DNA of 64,000 nt from Arenibacter catalasegens (lineage in GTDB: Bacteria; Bacteroidota; Bacteroidia; Flavobacteriales; Flavobacteriaceae), in the NCBI RefSeq assembly GCF_002909235.1, contig NZ_PHQQ01000022.1, forward strand, positions 44,866-108,865, read 5' to 3'. The stretch's first letter is position 1, and each line of letters begins with the position of its first letter. Shown here in pieces: positions 37,472-47,101 of the stretch. The notes beneath the pieces are model-generated. The model worked only from the letters and a program-made list of their open reading frames with translations, made no database searches and was not told where the DNA came from. The translations under genes were made by a program, and so were the position numbers.

Positions 37472-38289
37472 CTTTTTGGAACAAAAAATTCGGTATCCAC
37501 GAACCTAAGCCCACTAAAACCTCTGGGAAAAAGGAGCGCTTCTATTTCCTTTTTTTAATAATTATAAGCCTGTTCTATATAATTTGGAACGGCTTTGGTA
37601 TTTCAACACAACGACTTGAGGATACTACGGTTACAATGGACCTTTATGAAGAACGCCTTAAAATGAACTTAGAAACTCCGTTAAAGGATTCGGTCCTTGT
37701 AGAAAGGGAACGAAATCAGTTGCTAATGGCCATAGAAGAGCGAATAGTTGAATTTTTATATCAAATCCCTGACTATTCCTATATGGGTTCATTAGAGACC
37801 TACCTAAAATACAGGCCTCAGTTGCTAGAGCAATTTCCATCCGCTGTTCCGTTGGAGAAAGGCAATTATTCCGTTACGAGCAATTATGGTATTCGTATCC
37901 ATCCAATTTCTAATAAAAAAAGAAAACATTTTGGAATCGATTTGGCAGCCCCTCCTGGAAAACATGTTTACGCCTCGGCATCAGGTACCATCCAGGATAT
38001 CCTCTATTCAAAAAATGGATATGGCACACATATTGTCATTAAACATCGCTTCGGTTTTGAAACATTATATGGTCATCTAAACAAGGTGCTTGTCCGAAAA
38101 GGGCAAATTGTAAAACAACATGAAATCATTGGTACGGTGGGTAGCACTGGAAGTTCCACTGGAAACCATCTGCACTATGAGATACTGAAGAACATGATCC
38201 AAATAGACCCAAAACTTTCACTCAACCTAAAGAAAAATATTTATACCCATTTAATTGAATCAAAAACGAACAAAGATGGAGCCGAGTAA
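37450..38289 (+). CDS. Membrane-anchored M23 peptidase
   Basis: A 279-residue protein from the ATG at 37450. Near residue 25-45 it has a membrane anchor (FYFLFLIIISLFYIIW), then a helical stalk, and from about residue 145 an M23/LysM-associated lytic domain with the zinc residues H-x-x-x-D in HFGIDLA and the H-x-H of HLHYE. GTVGSTGSSTGNHLHYE is typical of active LytM peptidases. It should cut peptidoglycan cross-links to let the secretion channel pass. It is the last element gene before the signalling region. Confidence 0.88.
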   Translation: MIFFESTTFWNKKFGIHEPKPTKTSGKKERFYFLFLIIISLFYIIWNGFGISTQRLEDTTVTMDLYEERLKMNLETPLKDSVLVERERNQLLMAIEERIVEFLYQIPDYSYMGSLETYLKYRPQLLEQFPSAVPLEKGNYSVTSNYGIRIHPISNKKRKHFGIDLAAPPGKHVYASASGTIQDILYSKNGYGTHIVIKHRFGFETLYGHLNKVLVRKGQIVKQHEIIGTVGSTGSSTGNHLHYEILKNMIQIDPKLSLNLKKNIYTHLIESKTNKDGAE

Positions 38290-38750
38290 AAGAAAGTGGG
38301 GGATTAACTATTCTAAATTTAGGTATGGCTACACTAAAAAAACATCAAGGTGTCTGCTCCTATAATCTTATTTTTTTGAATATAAAATAACAGATGTTAG
38401 AATCAGATATTACCTAGTGCCCAACTGGGTTTTTTTTGTAGATAGGGAAAAAACCACTGGATAGCTTCTAGGCAATTTTCAATGGAGTAGCAAAGGAATT
38501 AGTGTATGCCCAAAGTGATTTTATATATCATGATTACACTATTTTTTCTAATTTAAAAAAGGCTATCAATGTTGTCAGTTGCCAACATCAGGAGCTCGAT
38601 CAAAAAATATAAAATCACAAATTTTGGCTAGGACTTACCCTAAGTATTAGACTTCATCTCTATAATAAGTATTTTCATAAATGTCATTAACATGAACACG
38701 AGAGCTTCTTAAAGCTATCGTGTCCGGAATCTAAATACACTGGATAATCT
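38290..38750. other. Gene-free stretch after the M23 gene; start of a duplicated tract
   Basis: No gene is supported in 38290-38640. From about 38636 the sequence resembles 41565 onwards (downstream flank of the intact LytTR gene, with CATGAACAC and GCTAT-GTGTC in common), so the duplication begins outside the coding region. The right end of the conjugative element is probably within this stretch, but no att repeat was recognised. Confidence 0.5.
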
Positions 38751-39242
38751 TTAAACATTATAAAGTGCATCAGCCAATTCGTTTTTTTTGTGTCGGCTCA
38801 ATGGTACCTGTGTTCCAGCTACTTGAACAATTTTACTGTTAAATTTTTCAATTTTTTCCAAATTCACGATATAGGATTTGTGTATCCTTAGGAATTTATC
38901 CTCCGGTAACTGTTTTTCAAATGATTTCATAGTAGAAAGTGTAACGATATTGCCTTCATTGGTCACCAATTTAATATAATCACCAAGAGCTTCGATCCAT
39001 TTTATGTCGTTTAGAACAACTTTGCGATTTTTTTAGGTTGCTTTTCACAAAAATATACTCTTCATCCTCGTTCACCTTATTAATGTGCTCATATTTTTCC
39101 ACGGCTCTTTTTACGGAGGCATCAAAACGGGCCAAGGAAATGGGTTTGTAGAGGTAATCGGTTATGTCGTAATCAAAGGCCTTAAGGGCATAATCAGGAT
39201 TGCCTGTAATCAAAATTACCTGGGGTGCGTTGTCCAAGGATT
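38751..39242 (-). pseudogene. Truncated, frameshifted LytTR response regulator
   Basis: A decayed copy of the intact regulator at 41689-42381. The LytTR DNA-binding domain (KQLPEDKFLRIHKSYIVNL) and the second half of the receiver (NPDYALKAFDYDITDYLYKP) remain. At about 39030 there are seven T where the intact copy has six, shifting the frame between receiver linker and LytTR domain. The similarity stops at 39242-39243, where the sequence switches to a Kup fragment, so the first 55 or so residues including the phosphoacceptor Asp are gone. It is unlikely to make a working protein. Confidence 0.88.
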
Positions 39243-39243
39243 C

Positions 39244-39461
39244 CAGGTGTTGCAAACCACACCAACATTACAGGGCCAAAAAGAATCCCTGTTTTTTTTA
39301 GTGCGAAACTGTTCGATCAGGAAGAGTGCTATTTGAATACCGCAGACAATAGGTAATGTGGGAATGCCTTCGTACAGAATATAAAGACCTTCCACTGCCG
39401 ATGAAATTGAAATAGCAGGTGTTATATAGCCATCACTGATCAAGGTGGCACAACCGATCAA
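39244..39461 (-). pseudogene. Internal fragment of a Kup-family potassium transporter
   Basis: The minus-strand frame reads CATLISDGYITPAISISSAV-EGL, matching the conserved helix of Kup transporters (DG-x-ITPAISVLSAVEGL), followed by a transmembrane segment IPTLPIVCGIQIALFLIEQF and the start of the KxxxxFGP region, where the frame is lost (FWPCNVGV in place of FGP-x-M). About 70 of the 600 or more residues of a Kup protein are present. It is wedged between the truncated LytTR gene and the end of a histidine kinase gene, evidence of successive deletions. Confidence 0.78.
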
Positions 39462-40674
39462 TGCCGGATAGTAATACTTTGGCTATTGTAAATTTGAAAG
39501 TACTTCCTTTTCCTTCAATCGAAGAAACATTAATATCTCCTCCAAGATTTTGGATCAACTTTTTTACAGTTGCTAAACCAATTCCGGTACCAATATTTCC
39601 ATATTTATCAACAACACCGGTCATTGAAAGAAGATCAAAAATTTTATTTATATGCTCCTGTGGAATACCATCTGAATTATCTTCAACGGAGAATTCATAA
39701 AAATCATCAGAATCCGATAAACTTATCTCTATCCTGGTCTTGGACTTTGAACTGTACTTGATCGAATTTGTAACAAGGTTAATGAGGATCCGCATTAAAA
39801 TCGCTTTATTGGTCATAAGTTGTACCGAGTGGTTTTGATGGGCCAGGACCACGCAATCATCAGTATCCGTAATAGTACTGATTTCAAGAATCAAGGATTC
39901 AAAATCTATTTTCTCCTGCTTTAAATAAAGCAGGTCATCACTCAAATAAAATTCCAGAATACCGTCAATATAATTTTTCAAGGTATAGGAGGAGGTTTTT
40001 AAGTATGCTAGGTACTGTAATGAATCCTTATCAAGTTTATCCTTGTTTTCAAATTCCAATAAATCGGTCAAAGAAATAATGTTGGCCAATGGGGATTTAA
40101 GGTCATGGGATACGATACAGGCAAATTTCTTCAAATCGTCATTTCTGTTTTTTAACTTAGCCTGAAATTGTGTTAATTTATAATTTTTATAACGTAGTTC
40201 AAAGAGTTGGACCACTTGTTTTGACATCGAAGTAAGTGACTCGAGTTGTTTTACGGTTAACATTCTTGGTTTATGATCAAACACGCATAATGTCCCCAGT
40301 TTAAATCCATCCGAATCCACTAAAGGTGCTCCCGCATAGAACACTACATTATGATCAGTAACCAAAGGATTGTCAAAAAATCGATCATCGACCCTGGCAT
40401 CTTCTATAATCGTTACCAGGTCTTCAGAATTTATGGCATGACCGCAAAACGAAATTTCTCTGGGCGATTCATTAAAGGGTACACCGTGGTGGGACTTCAA
40501 GAAATTCCTTTCCTTATCCAGTAGTGTTATTAATGAAATAGGAGTGTCACAGATATAGGACAACATCGAAGTAATATTGTCATAATGATCTTCCGGCAAT
40601 GAATCGAGTAGCTGGTATTTTTCGACCGCAGCTTGTCTTTGCTTTTCGTTATCGGGAAATGCTGGTGATTTCAT
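39433..40674 (-). CDS. GAF-domain sensor histidine kinase
   Basis: A 413-residue cytoplasmic kinase with no membrane helix. A GAF domain covers about residues 25-160 (ISLITLLDKERNFLKSHHG, ISFCGHAI), followed by a dimerisation domain with H190 in FACIVSHDLKSPL. The ATPase domain shows the N-box ILINLVTNSIKYSS and the G boxes EDNSDGIP and GTGIGLA. The last residues (SGIDRLCHLDQ) are read from the Kup fragment, so the original C-terminus was replaced, though the ATPase domain is complete. The GAF domain of this type often follows light- or small-molecule signals; the ligand here is unknown. The likely targets are the receivers encoded nearby. Confidence 0.88.
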   Translation of the reverse strand: MKSPAFPDNEKQRQAAVEKYQLLDSLPEDHYDNITSMLSYICDTPISLITLLDKERNFLKSHHGVPFNESPREISFCGHAINSEDLVTIIEDARVDDRFFDNPLVTDHNVVFYAGAPLVDSDGFKLGTLCVFDHKPRMLTVKQLESLTSMSKQVVQLFELRYKNYKLTQFQAKLKNRNDDLKKFACIVSHDLKSPLANIISLTDLLEFENKDKLDKDSLQYLAYLKTSSYTLKNYIDGILEFYLSDDLLYLKQEKIDFESLILEISTITDTDDCVVLAHQNHSVQLMTNKAILMRILINLVTNSIKYSSKSKTRIEISLSDSDDFYEFSVEDNSDGIPQEHINKIFDLLSMTGVVDKYGNIGTGIGLATVKKLIQNLGGDINVSSIEGKGSTFKFTIAKVLLSGIDRLCHLDQ

Positions 40675-40938
40675 TAAGATGTATATTAATTGTTTAACGT
40701 TCCAGATAGCGAAAGATATTGAATTTAACGGCAGCGTCCTTCTAAAGTGCCAATTTTAAAATAAGCTTGATCACAATTTTAGCACATATTATTTGATATA
40801 ACCACTATTTCTTCTTGGTTACTATACCTTATAATTTAAATTGACAATATGTAGCAGTTATTATCGTCCCTATTCGATTGAATAGTGTTAATTTCTCCAT
40901 TTGTCCCTACTCTTTAAATTCAACCAATATAGACTAGA

Positions 40939-41324
40939 ACCATTCTTATTATAGACGACGACAGAGTTTCCCAATTCGCATTAAGATATACATTACACAA
41001 CAATGTGATATTAACTGAAAGGTATTGGTCTGCGACGGAGCCCAAAAGGGTTTAGATATGTTTTCCATCATGCTTAAGACAGGGAAAGATTTCCTCGACC
41101 TTATATTCCTCGATTTGGACATGCCAGGCATAGACGGTTGGGAATTTCTCAATGAGCTAAAGATTGGTAACCCATCTATTGCAAAAACGGAAATTTATAT
41201 GCTACCCGCCTTTTCAAGTTCGTAGGACAGGGATAGGGCCAAGGAGCATTCAATGATAAAAGGGTATTTTGGCAAACCATTTTCCATAAGTATTGTAGCT
41301 AAAATTTTTCATTCAAAAAAGTAG
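40939..41324 (+). pseudogene. Decayed single-domain response regulator
   Basis: A relative of the intact receiver gene at 43125-43517. The start region ILIIDDDRVSQFALRY is in one frame. Near 41015 the frame shifts. The body LIFLDLDMPGIDGWEFLNEL continues in another, and an in-frame TAG stops it at 41223-41225 where the intact copy encodes Ser-Lys. The remainder (RAKEHSMIKGYFGKP) can still be read beyond the stop. With two disruptions it is a pseudogene, and with the LytTR copy it shows that an entire regulator pair was duplicated. Confidence 0.8.
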
Positions 41325-41688
41325 TAGCGAATCACTATTTGGACCTGTACTTTTGAAAATTAAATTATAGTATAAACTGTCATTAGATATACGAATATAT
41401 AATCTGTTTCAATATTTAGTTACTCAATATAGTTTGGTGATTAACACTTTTACCCAGACTTAACTATGTTCATAATTATACTTTTTAAAAAATGAAATTC
41501 CGAAGGCTTTATAAAAAACTCTTGAATAGATTTTGAGTAAGCGTCAACTTGAGCTTCTTGTTCAGCACTTGCCCTAATTATTATATTTCATCTTTAAAAA
41601 TAGCATTTTCGTAGATGTCATTCGCATGAACACAGGAGCTGCCTCAAGCTATAGTGTCGGATGGAAGTCTAAATACCCTGGATAATCT
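41325..41688. other. Non-coding spacer between regulator copies
   Basis: The first part is similar to the sequence after the intact receiver gene (43520 onwards), and the last 120 bases are similar to 38636-38750, so the spacer belongs to the duplicated tract. No gene or terminator was recognised. Confidence 0.55.
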
Positions 41689-42381
41689 TTAAACATTATA
41701 AAGAGCGTCCGCCAATTCGGTTTTTTTGTGTCGGCTCAATGGTACCTGTGTTCCAGCAACCTGAACAATTTTACTGTTGAATTTTTCAATTTTTTCCAAA
41801 TTCACGATATAGGATTTGTGTATCCTTAGGAATTTATCCTCCGGCAACTGTTTTTCAAACGATTTCATGGTAGAAAGAATAACGATATTGCCTTCATTCG
41901 TAACCAATTTAATATAATCGCCAAGAGCCTCGATCCATTTTATGTCGTTTAGAACAACTTTGCGCTTTTTTAAGTTGCTTTTTACGAAGATATACTCCTC
42001 ATCCTCGTTCACCTTATGAATCTGCTCATATTTGGCCACGGCTCTTTTCACGGAGGCATCAAAACGGGCCAAGGATATGGGTTTGTAGAGGTAATCGGTT
42101 ATGTCGTAATCAAAAGCCTTAAGGGCATAATCGGGATTGCCTGTAATCAAAATCACCTGTGGTGGGTTGTCCAAGGATTCCAAAAGATCGAAACCATTGA
42201 TGATCGGCATTTCTACATCTAGGAAAATAAGGTCGATGTCATTATTTTTGATACCGCTTTTTGCTTCAATGGCATTGCTGTACTCGGCTACCATTGCCAG
42301 GTTTGGATGATGGTTCACTAATCTTGCAACGGCGATTCGTTGCATAGAGGAATCGTCTACAATTATACATCTTAATTTCAT
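41689..42381 (-). CDS. LytTR response regulator
   Basis: A 230-residue two-domain regulator. The receiver has acidic residues D9 and D10, the phosphoacceptor D55 in LIFLDVEMP and a Lys in YLYKP. The LytTR DNA-binding domain follows from about residue 125 to the end (EYIFVKSNLKKRKV to LSRHKKTELADALYNV). Regulators of this type are phosphorylated by a histidine kinase and bind direct repeats at promoters. This is the intact copy; a broken copy lies at 38751-39242. It stands alone, next to kinase and receiver genes in the region. Confidence 0.93.
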   Translation of the reverse strand: MKLRCIIVDDSSMQRIAVARLVNHHPNLAMVAEYSNAIEAKSGIKNNDIDLIFLDVEMPIINGFDLLESLDNPPQVILITGNPDYALKAFDYDITDYLYKPISLARFDASVKRAVAKYEQIHKVNEDEEYIFVKSNLKKRKVVLNDIKWIEALGDYIKLVTNEGNIVILSTMKSFEKQLPEDKFLRIHKSYIVNLEKIEKFNSKIVQVAGTQVPLSRHKKTELADALYNV

Positions 42382-43124
42382 GATAGGTATATTCGGGGTT
42401 TAAATCACGGACAATTTACTTAAATAGCAATATCGGCCTCCAAAAATGATGTGAACGGTACCTTACATGTTGCGTAGAAGCAGATAATGACAGTTTAAGA
42501 ATTTGGTCAAGTTCTTTTTATTTTAAATGACACTGTCCATAACATAAATCTGTGACTATTCTTCAATTGCAATCCAAAACTCTCATTGGAGAGGTCACTT
42601 GTTAAGTACATATTGATTTCTTTGAATATGCTTTTTCCATGTTGACCATTTTTATTATTAGATTTTAAAAATCTTGAACATTTATGCTATTCTATTTGAA
42701 AAATAGTAGAATGGAACTCCAATTTTCAAAACCGTCGGTATCTAGAAATAAACTATTATCAAGTTCTTACCATGAATTTGGTATCTGTCTCAATGGAAAG
42801 TGTGGAAGAGCGGGGAAGGAAATTGTCGAGACTGGTACTTCCTGGATAATTCGGTTCGTTTTGTGCCACATTTCAATACCAAGTCTCTGGGCACTTTGAA
42901 AAATCAAGTAACAATTTCACCGAACTAAGTATTTAAGGGTTGCTGAAAATGTATGATTAAAGGACGGGATAAAGAATAAAAAGAACAAAGTTCCGTTAGA
43001 TGCACCTCATTTATGAAGCTTTCTTGTTACAGCGAGAATATCGACCTTTTGAACGTTTACCAGTTAGAATCTAAAATTAAGTGACAAATCTTTCTCATAT
43101 TTACAACTATTAAATTTCTCAAAA
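42382..43124. other. Gene-poor spacer with possible decayed coding sequence
   Basis: These 743 bases separate two divergent regulators. A frame at about 42800-42930 reads DWYFLDNSVRFVPHFNTKSL, which looks protein-like, but it is short, lacks a start and matches no family that could be recognised. No promoter with a full consensus was found. Confidence 0.4.
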
Positions 43125-43517
43125 ATGGAATTGAAAGTTTGCATTATAGATGACGACTTAGTGTCGCAATTCGCGTCAAGATATTGCATAGAACAATCAA
43201 TTTCTAATTGCAGGACTATAGTTTGTGATACTGCGGAAGAAGTTTTGAACATGTTTGCCCATCCTGTTAATAATGAAGAGGATGTGCCGGATTTAATATT
43301 CCTCGATTTAGTCATGAACGGCATGGACGGTTGGGAATTTCTAGATAAGATAAAGATTGGTAGCAATGTTTTACAAAAAACGGAAATCTATATTCTATCC
43401 GCCTTTTCAAATTCGAAAGACCGGACCAGGGCTAAGGAGCATCCCATGATAAAAGGACATTTTGACAAACCACTTTCTAGAAGCATTGTTGACAAGATTC
43501 TTCAGTCAAAAAAGTAA
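43125..43517 (+). CDS. Single-domain response regulator (receiver only)
   Basis: A 130-residue receiver domain with acidic residues at D9-D11, the phosphoacceptor D61 (LIFLDLVMNGMDGWEF) and Lys115 (GHFDKP). There is no output domain, so it works by protein contact, for example as part of a phosphorelay or of kinase feedback. Two histidine kinases, at 39433-40674 and 44037-45818, are close by. A decayed paralogue lies at 40939-41324. The start ATG has an A-rich leader but no clear promoter. Confidence 0.92.
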   Translation: MELKVCIIDDDLVSQFASRYCIEQSISNCRTIVCDTAEEVLNMFAHPVNNEEDVPDLIFLDLVMNGMDGWEFLDKIKIGSNVLQKTEIYILSAFSNSKDRTRAKEHPMIKGHFDKPLSRSIVDKILQSKK

Positions 43518-43765
43518 TAAACGAATCGTTTTTTGGAACTTTACATTTGAGAATTGCAGGAGAGTTATGCTTTTGCATTGCATTGTTTTTTCAAATCAAT
43601 TCATTCAAAGTTTATTATAATTACATAGGCTTCCATAAAATTCACAAAGTGTAGATAGACATTCGTTTAAGTGCCATAATACTAGATGAATTTTTTTTTT
43701 TTTGGCTTTAAAGCGTATTTATTAACATCTTGTAGAAAAAGAAAGTATAAGGTAAATTACTGCGA

Positions 43766-43773
43766 TATCTTTG
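43766..43773 (+). promoter_or_regulatory. Probable -7 box of the 55-residue protein gene
   Basis: TATCTTTG matches TAnnTTTG exactly and lies 24 bases before the ATG. A TTG at a suitable distance is missing (the nearest is 33 bases upstream), so only the -7 element is claimed. Confidence 0.45.
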
Positions 43774-43797
43774 CATCCAAACCCCTAAACAATTGGT

Positions 43798-43965
43798 ATG
43801 GAAACAATTTTACTTTTTAAAGAAATATATCTTAATGGATTTAAGCAGCTGGGAAGTTGGCTGGTAAAAAGCTATTTCAAAGCTTTTGCATGGTTCAGTT
43901 TTGCCATGTTCCTAGTAGTCCTATATGCCTTTGGGTTCAGATTATTTACTGGATTCACTTTTTAA
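43798..43965 (+). CDS. Small membrane protein, 55 aa (DUF6747-like)
   Basis: A 55-residue protein beginning METILLFKEIYLNGFKQLG and containing one strong hydrophobic stretch (FKAFAWFSFAMFLVVLYAFGF) ending RLFTGFTF. The pattern matches a small conserved flavobacterial family that I recall as DUF6747; the name is from memory. It has its own promoter box and is followed by a strong terminator, which supports a real gene. The function is unknown; an inner-membrane location is likely. Confidence 0.7.
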   Translation: METILLFKEIYLNGFKQLGSWLVKSYFKAFAWFSFAMFLVVLYAFGFRLFTGFTF

Positions 43966-43998
43966 AGGATTTAAAAGAATTAAGAATCAGAAGATTTG

Positions 43999-44028
43999 AT
44001 CCTTCCGTCGTTTTTCGGAAGGATTTTT
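43999..44028. terminator. Bidirectional terminator between small membrane protein and kinase genes
   Basis: A perfect 9-bp inverted repeat ATCCTTCCG / CGGAAGGAT with an 8-base T-rich loop, followed by TTTTT on the plus strand. It stands between two convergent genes (43965 and 44037) and probably serves both. Confidence 0.8.
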
Positions 44029-44036
44029 CATAAAAA

Positions 44037-45818
44037 CTAAAAACATATTTTAAAGGTAGAACCTATATTCTCTTTACTTTCAATAGTTATAGTTGCATCT
44101 AGAGCCTCTAATTGGGACTTAACTAAAAAAAGACCAATACCTTTACCTGAAATATTTCTATGAAATCTTTTATAAAGCCTAAATACATTCTCACCATGTC
44201 TATTTAGATTGATTCCTATGCCATTGTCCTTTATCACGAGCACTTTTTTATCATTTTCAAAAAAAGTTTCAAAATGGATATAGGATGATACCCCATCCCG
44301 CCGATATTCTATGGCGTTGGATATAAGGTTATGTAGTATGCTCTTTAAGTAAAATCTTGAGAAGAGTACCTGCTGCCAAGCTAATAAATTGAGCGATATT
44401 TTAAAATCATTTGAATCTAATAGCGTTTTGGAGAAATCCTTTTTAACCTCATTTATCAAAGTTAAAATATCAACTTCCTCGACCTGAACCTTTCTATCAT
44501 CTATAATGGATACATACTCACCTATATCATTGGTGAGTTCTGTAATACTTTCGGCAATTTGACTTAGTTTTGGAAGAAGTTCATGTATTTTCTTTTGGGG
44601 GTCCTGTTCTTTGTTTATCATTGATACAATCAATGACATGCTTGTTACCGGAGCTTTAAGGTTATGCGAAACCAAATAATTAAATTCACTTAATTGCTTG
44701 TTTCTGATCATTAATCGACTATTTATATTGGAAATTTGCTCGTTGTTTTTGTCTAATTGATTTCTTTTTATGTAAAGCAGCTCATTCTTTGTTTCCAATT
44801 CATTGACATACTTTTCTCTTTGTCGTCTGCTATTTACAAAAAAGTAAGCTATGGTCAATAGCATGGTAATAGTTATAAAATTGAAAATACCGATACCAAA
44901 ATAAAGTAACTTTAAATTGGCGTGTAAAAATTTTGGAGGTAATTCTTGAACAACTTTCCAATTGTAAGGAGCAACTACTTCCAATGGTGTGTCAGAACCA
45001 AAATCCAACACCTTATTCAAACTTAACGTCTGAACAGACCATATATGATCATTGCTCAAAAAGGTGGTATCCTTTTTAAATAACTGGCCGGAAAGACCAT
45101 ATTTTTGGTTCAGAGGAACTACTGTATCCGATATTTCAAATGGAATTTGGTTAATATAGGTATTGGAGGTAATTATATTCAGGTTATCATCCAGTAGATA
45201 GAAATTATTATCAACTATGTTGGTTCTTAGTTGGTTAAGAATTCGATCCATTTTATAATTGATGACCACAACACCTATCTTTTTTTTATTGCCATCAAAG
45301 ATGGGTTGCACTGCCCGAATAACAGGTTTATATGGCTTTTCAATTTTACCATTTTCCCTGTTCAAATTAATTTGAGATAGGTAAAGTTGCCCGTATTTAA
45401 GGCCAATCCCCTCTTTAAAATAAGTGCGGCTACTTTTGTCCTGCAAGTCACCAAATTCTAAAGAATCGATTCCTTTCCGCTGCACACGAAAAAATTCTTT
45501 ACCATTTAAGTCAAGAAATCGAAACTGATCGTATTGGGTAATTCCCTTAATAATTTCAAGGTATGGTTCCATGAAGGCCCTATGGGTATTCAACGGGTCA
45601 AAGTCTTTAGGAAACTTCAGTTTTGACCAATAGTTGGCATTTTGTATGGGTGCCTGAAAAAGATCTATAAAAGATTCTCTCTTCATAATTGTTTCACGCT
45701 CTTGTAACAACGATAAATTTTTTATTTGTACGTTTTTTTGATAGATGAATAGGCCCAAGGATAATATAAAAAGTGGAAAATAAAGTATTGCGAAAATTTT
45801 AAATACCTTTTTCCACAT
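44037..45818 (-). CDS. Membrane sensor histidine kinase with extracellular sensor domain
   Basis: A 593-residue kinase. The first membrane helix is at residues 7-26, then a periplasmic domain of about 270 residues (31-300) with YFKEGIGLKYGQLYLSQI and PVIRAVQPIF, the pattern of a Cache-type sensor, then a second helix at about 305-328. A coiled linker leads to H385 in FNYLVSHNLKAP, and the ATPase domain follows with ILHNLISNAIEYRRDG, IKDNGIGI and GKGIGLFLVK. It probably detects a small molecule outside the cell and phosphorylates a receiver; the best candidates are the nearby single receiver and the LytTR regulator. Confidence 0.93.
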   Translation of the reverse strand: MWKKVFKIFAILYFPLFILSLGLFIYQKNVQIKNLSLLQERETIMKRESFIDLFQAPIQNANYWSKLKFPKDFDPLNTHRAFMEPYLEIIKGITQYDQFRFLDLNGKEFFRVQRKGIDSLEFGDLQDKSSRTYFKEGIGLKYGQLYLSQINLNRENGKIEKPYKPVIRAVQPIFDGNKKKIGVVVINYKMDRILNQLRTNIVDNNFYLLDDNLNIITSNTYINQIPFEISDTVVPLNQKYGLSGQLFKKDTTFLSNDHIWSVQTLSLNKVLDFGSDTPLEVVAPYNWKVVQELPPKFLHANLKLLYFGIGIFNFITITMLLTIAYFFVNSRRQREKYVNELETKNELLYIKRNQLDKNNEQISNINSRLMIRNKQLSEFNYLVSHNLKAPVTSMSLIVSMINKEQDPQKKIHELLPKLSQIAESITELTNDIGEYVSIIDDRKVQVEEVDILTLINEVKKDFSKTLLDSNDFKISLNLLAWQQVLFSRFYLKSILHNLISNAIEYRRDGVSSYIHFETFFENDKKVLVIKDNGIGINLNRHGENVFRLYKRFHRNISGKGIGLFLVKSQLEALDATITIESKENIGSTFKICF

Positions 45819-46417
45819 AAAATCAACCTATTAATTTTTTTCGCTTATTGTACAAATAACACATTGGATTGTAGGATTGTAAGTACACCAATATAGGAAA
45901 TATTCAGATTGCCAGATAGATTTTCACTAATAAACTTAATCCAAATAAATTATGGATTGAACCGAAAGTTTAGAATCCAATACGGCTATATAGTTTGAAA
46001 TCCTGCCTTTAAAGATCAATTCCGCGCTCAATCTTTTATAAGATAAAACTCCTTCCATTTAGAATGTTGCACATTTCTAATTATTGTAATTGATATTGGC
46101 TGTCAACGGTCAACTTTTTTCACACATATTCAGTTTTTCACTTCGTAAAAGGTATCAAATAAGTAGTTCGACGATTTTTAAACACCTTTAATCGATAATC
46201 TTACCTACTTAAACACTAGTCGCTAGATGGAGTTTCATGCAATCTTGAACTTTGGTTAATAGCAGATTCAGATTACACCTATAATTCAACTACTAATGAA
46301 GAATGGTTAGATCAATCTACCAATAATTTGGTATTCAATGCCAATCTGGTAGAAGGTCCAAATTTGGATTTGCCCCCACATTTTTGGTAAATTATTATGC
46401 CCAGTTTTTTATCAATT
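45819..46417. other. Spacer with a C-terminal gene remnant
   Basis: No complete gene was found. On the plus strand, 46211-46390 reads ADSDYTYNSTTNEEWLDQST and continues to NLDLPPHFW before a TAA. It has no start codon and probably is the 3' end of a lost gene; the family was not recognised. Confidence 0.4.
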
Positions 46418-47023
46418 TCATTTTCGGCAAAGGCGATACCACTGTTCATTTGCTTTCAGAATTTTATAAATTTTTTCAGGTTCAGTAGCAGCAGGTTCAA
46501 CATGAGTTATCGTCCAATCCGGAAAGCAGGCCTCAATTTCTTTCCGGCTTGCACCTCCTGGAAGAGGTCCTCTCCATTTCGGATCCCATACAAGAAGCAG
46601 AATTGTTGCATCCTGACCAGCAATATTATTAACTGCATTACCCATAGCTTTTTTTTGTTCACTAGTCAAACCATGGAAAGTGCCAGTGTCTAGAATTAAC
46701 TTAAAGTCTTTTCCAATGTTGTGAAGCTCGGTTACATCATCCTTAACAAGTTTGACCGCTACATTTTCTTTTTCTATCCGTTCTTGAGCTCGTTGCAATG
46801 CTTTGTCAACAATGTCAACACCTGTAACATCCCATCCTCGTTTAGCCAAATTAATTCCCCACACACCGTTACCACAACCAATATCAAGGGCTTTACCAAA
46901 AGGTGTAGTTTTGCCACTTTCTTCCCGCTCAAACATTTCTGTAATTTTCTTCACGAATGGACCGTGTCGTTCAGCATCCTCCCATGGGTGAAAGCCTATT
47001 GAATACGCAAATTTGTAATTCAT
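46418..47023 (-). CDS. SAM-dependent methyltransferase, copy A
   Basis: A 201-residue class I methyltransferase. Motif I is KALDIGCGNGVWGINLA (about 44-60), the acidic residue of motif II is in GVDIVDKAL (about 68-76), and KDFKLILDTGTFHGL is motif IV. The N-terminus MNYKFAYSIGFHPWEDAERH resembles thiopurine/tellurite-type methyltransferases. It is nearly identical to the gene at 50598-51203; they differ mainly in the last 45 bases (PAATEPEKIYK against AAADKPEAIYK). Small-molecule or metalloid detoxification is possible but not shown. Confidence 0.87.
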   Translation of the reverse strand: MNYKFAYSIGFHPWEDAERHGPFVKKITEMFEREESGKTTPFGKALDIGCGNGVWGINLAKRGWDVTGVDIVDKALQRAQERIEKENVAVKLVKDDVTELHNIGKDFKLILDTGTFHGLTSEQKKAMGNAVNNIAGQDATILLLVWDPKWRGPLPGGASRKEIEACFPDWTITHVEPAATEPEKIYKILKANEQWYRLCRK

Positions 47024-47101
47024 GACTTTTTTGTTTTAGTTATTATTATATTCTTGTCTTTACTATAGATACTTAAATTTTTTTAATGTACCATAATGCC
47101 C

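Noticed and set aside
38980..39255. Separate 91-codon gene on the minus strand
   Set aside because: It is only the upstream half of the frameshifted LytTR copy plus residues from the junction.
42684..42899. Plus-strand frame of 71 codons
   Set aside because: No family, no promoter and no ribosome site; another frame in the same place looks more protein-like.
46397..47002. Plus-strand frames opposite the methyltransferase copies
   Set aside because: They occur in both copies only because the DNA is duplicated; the minus-strand frame has all methyltransferase motifs.
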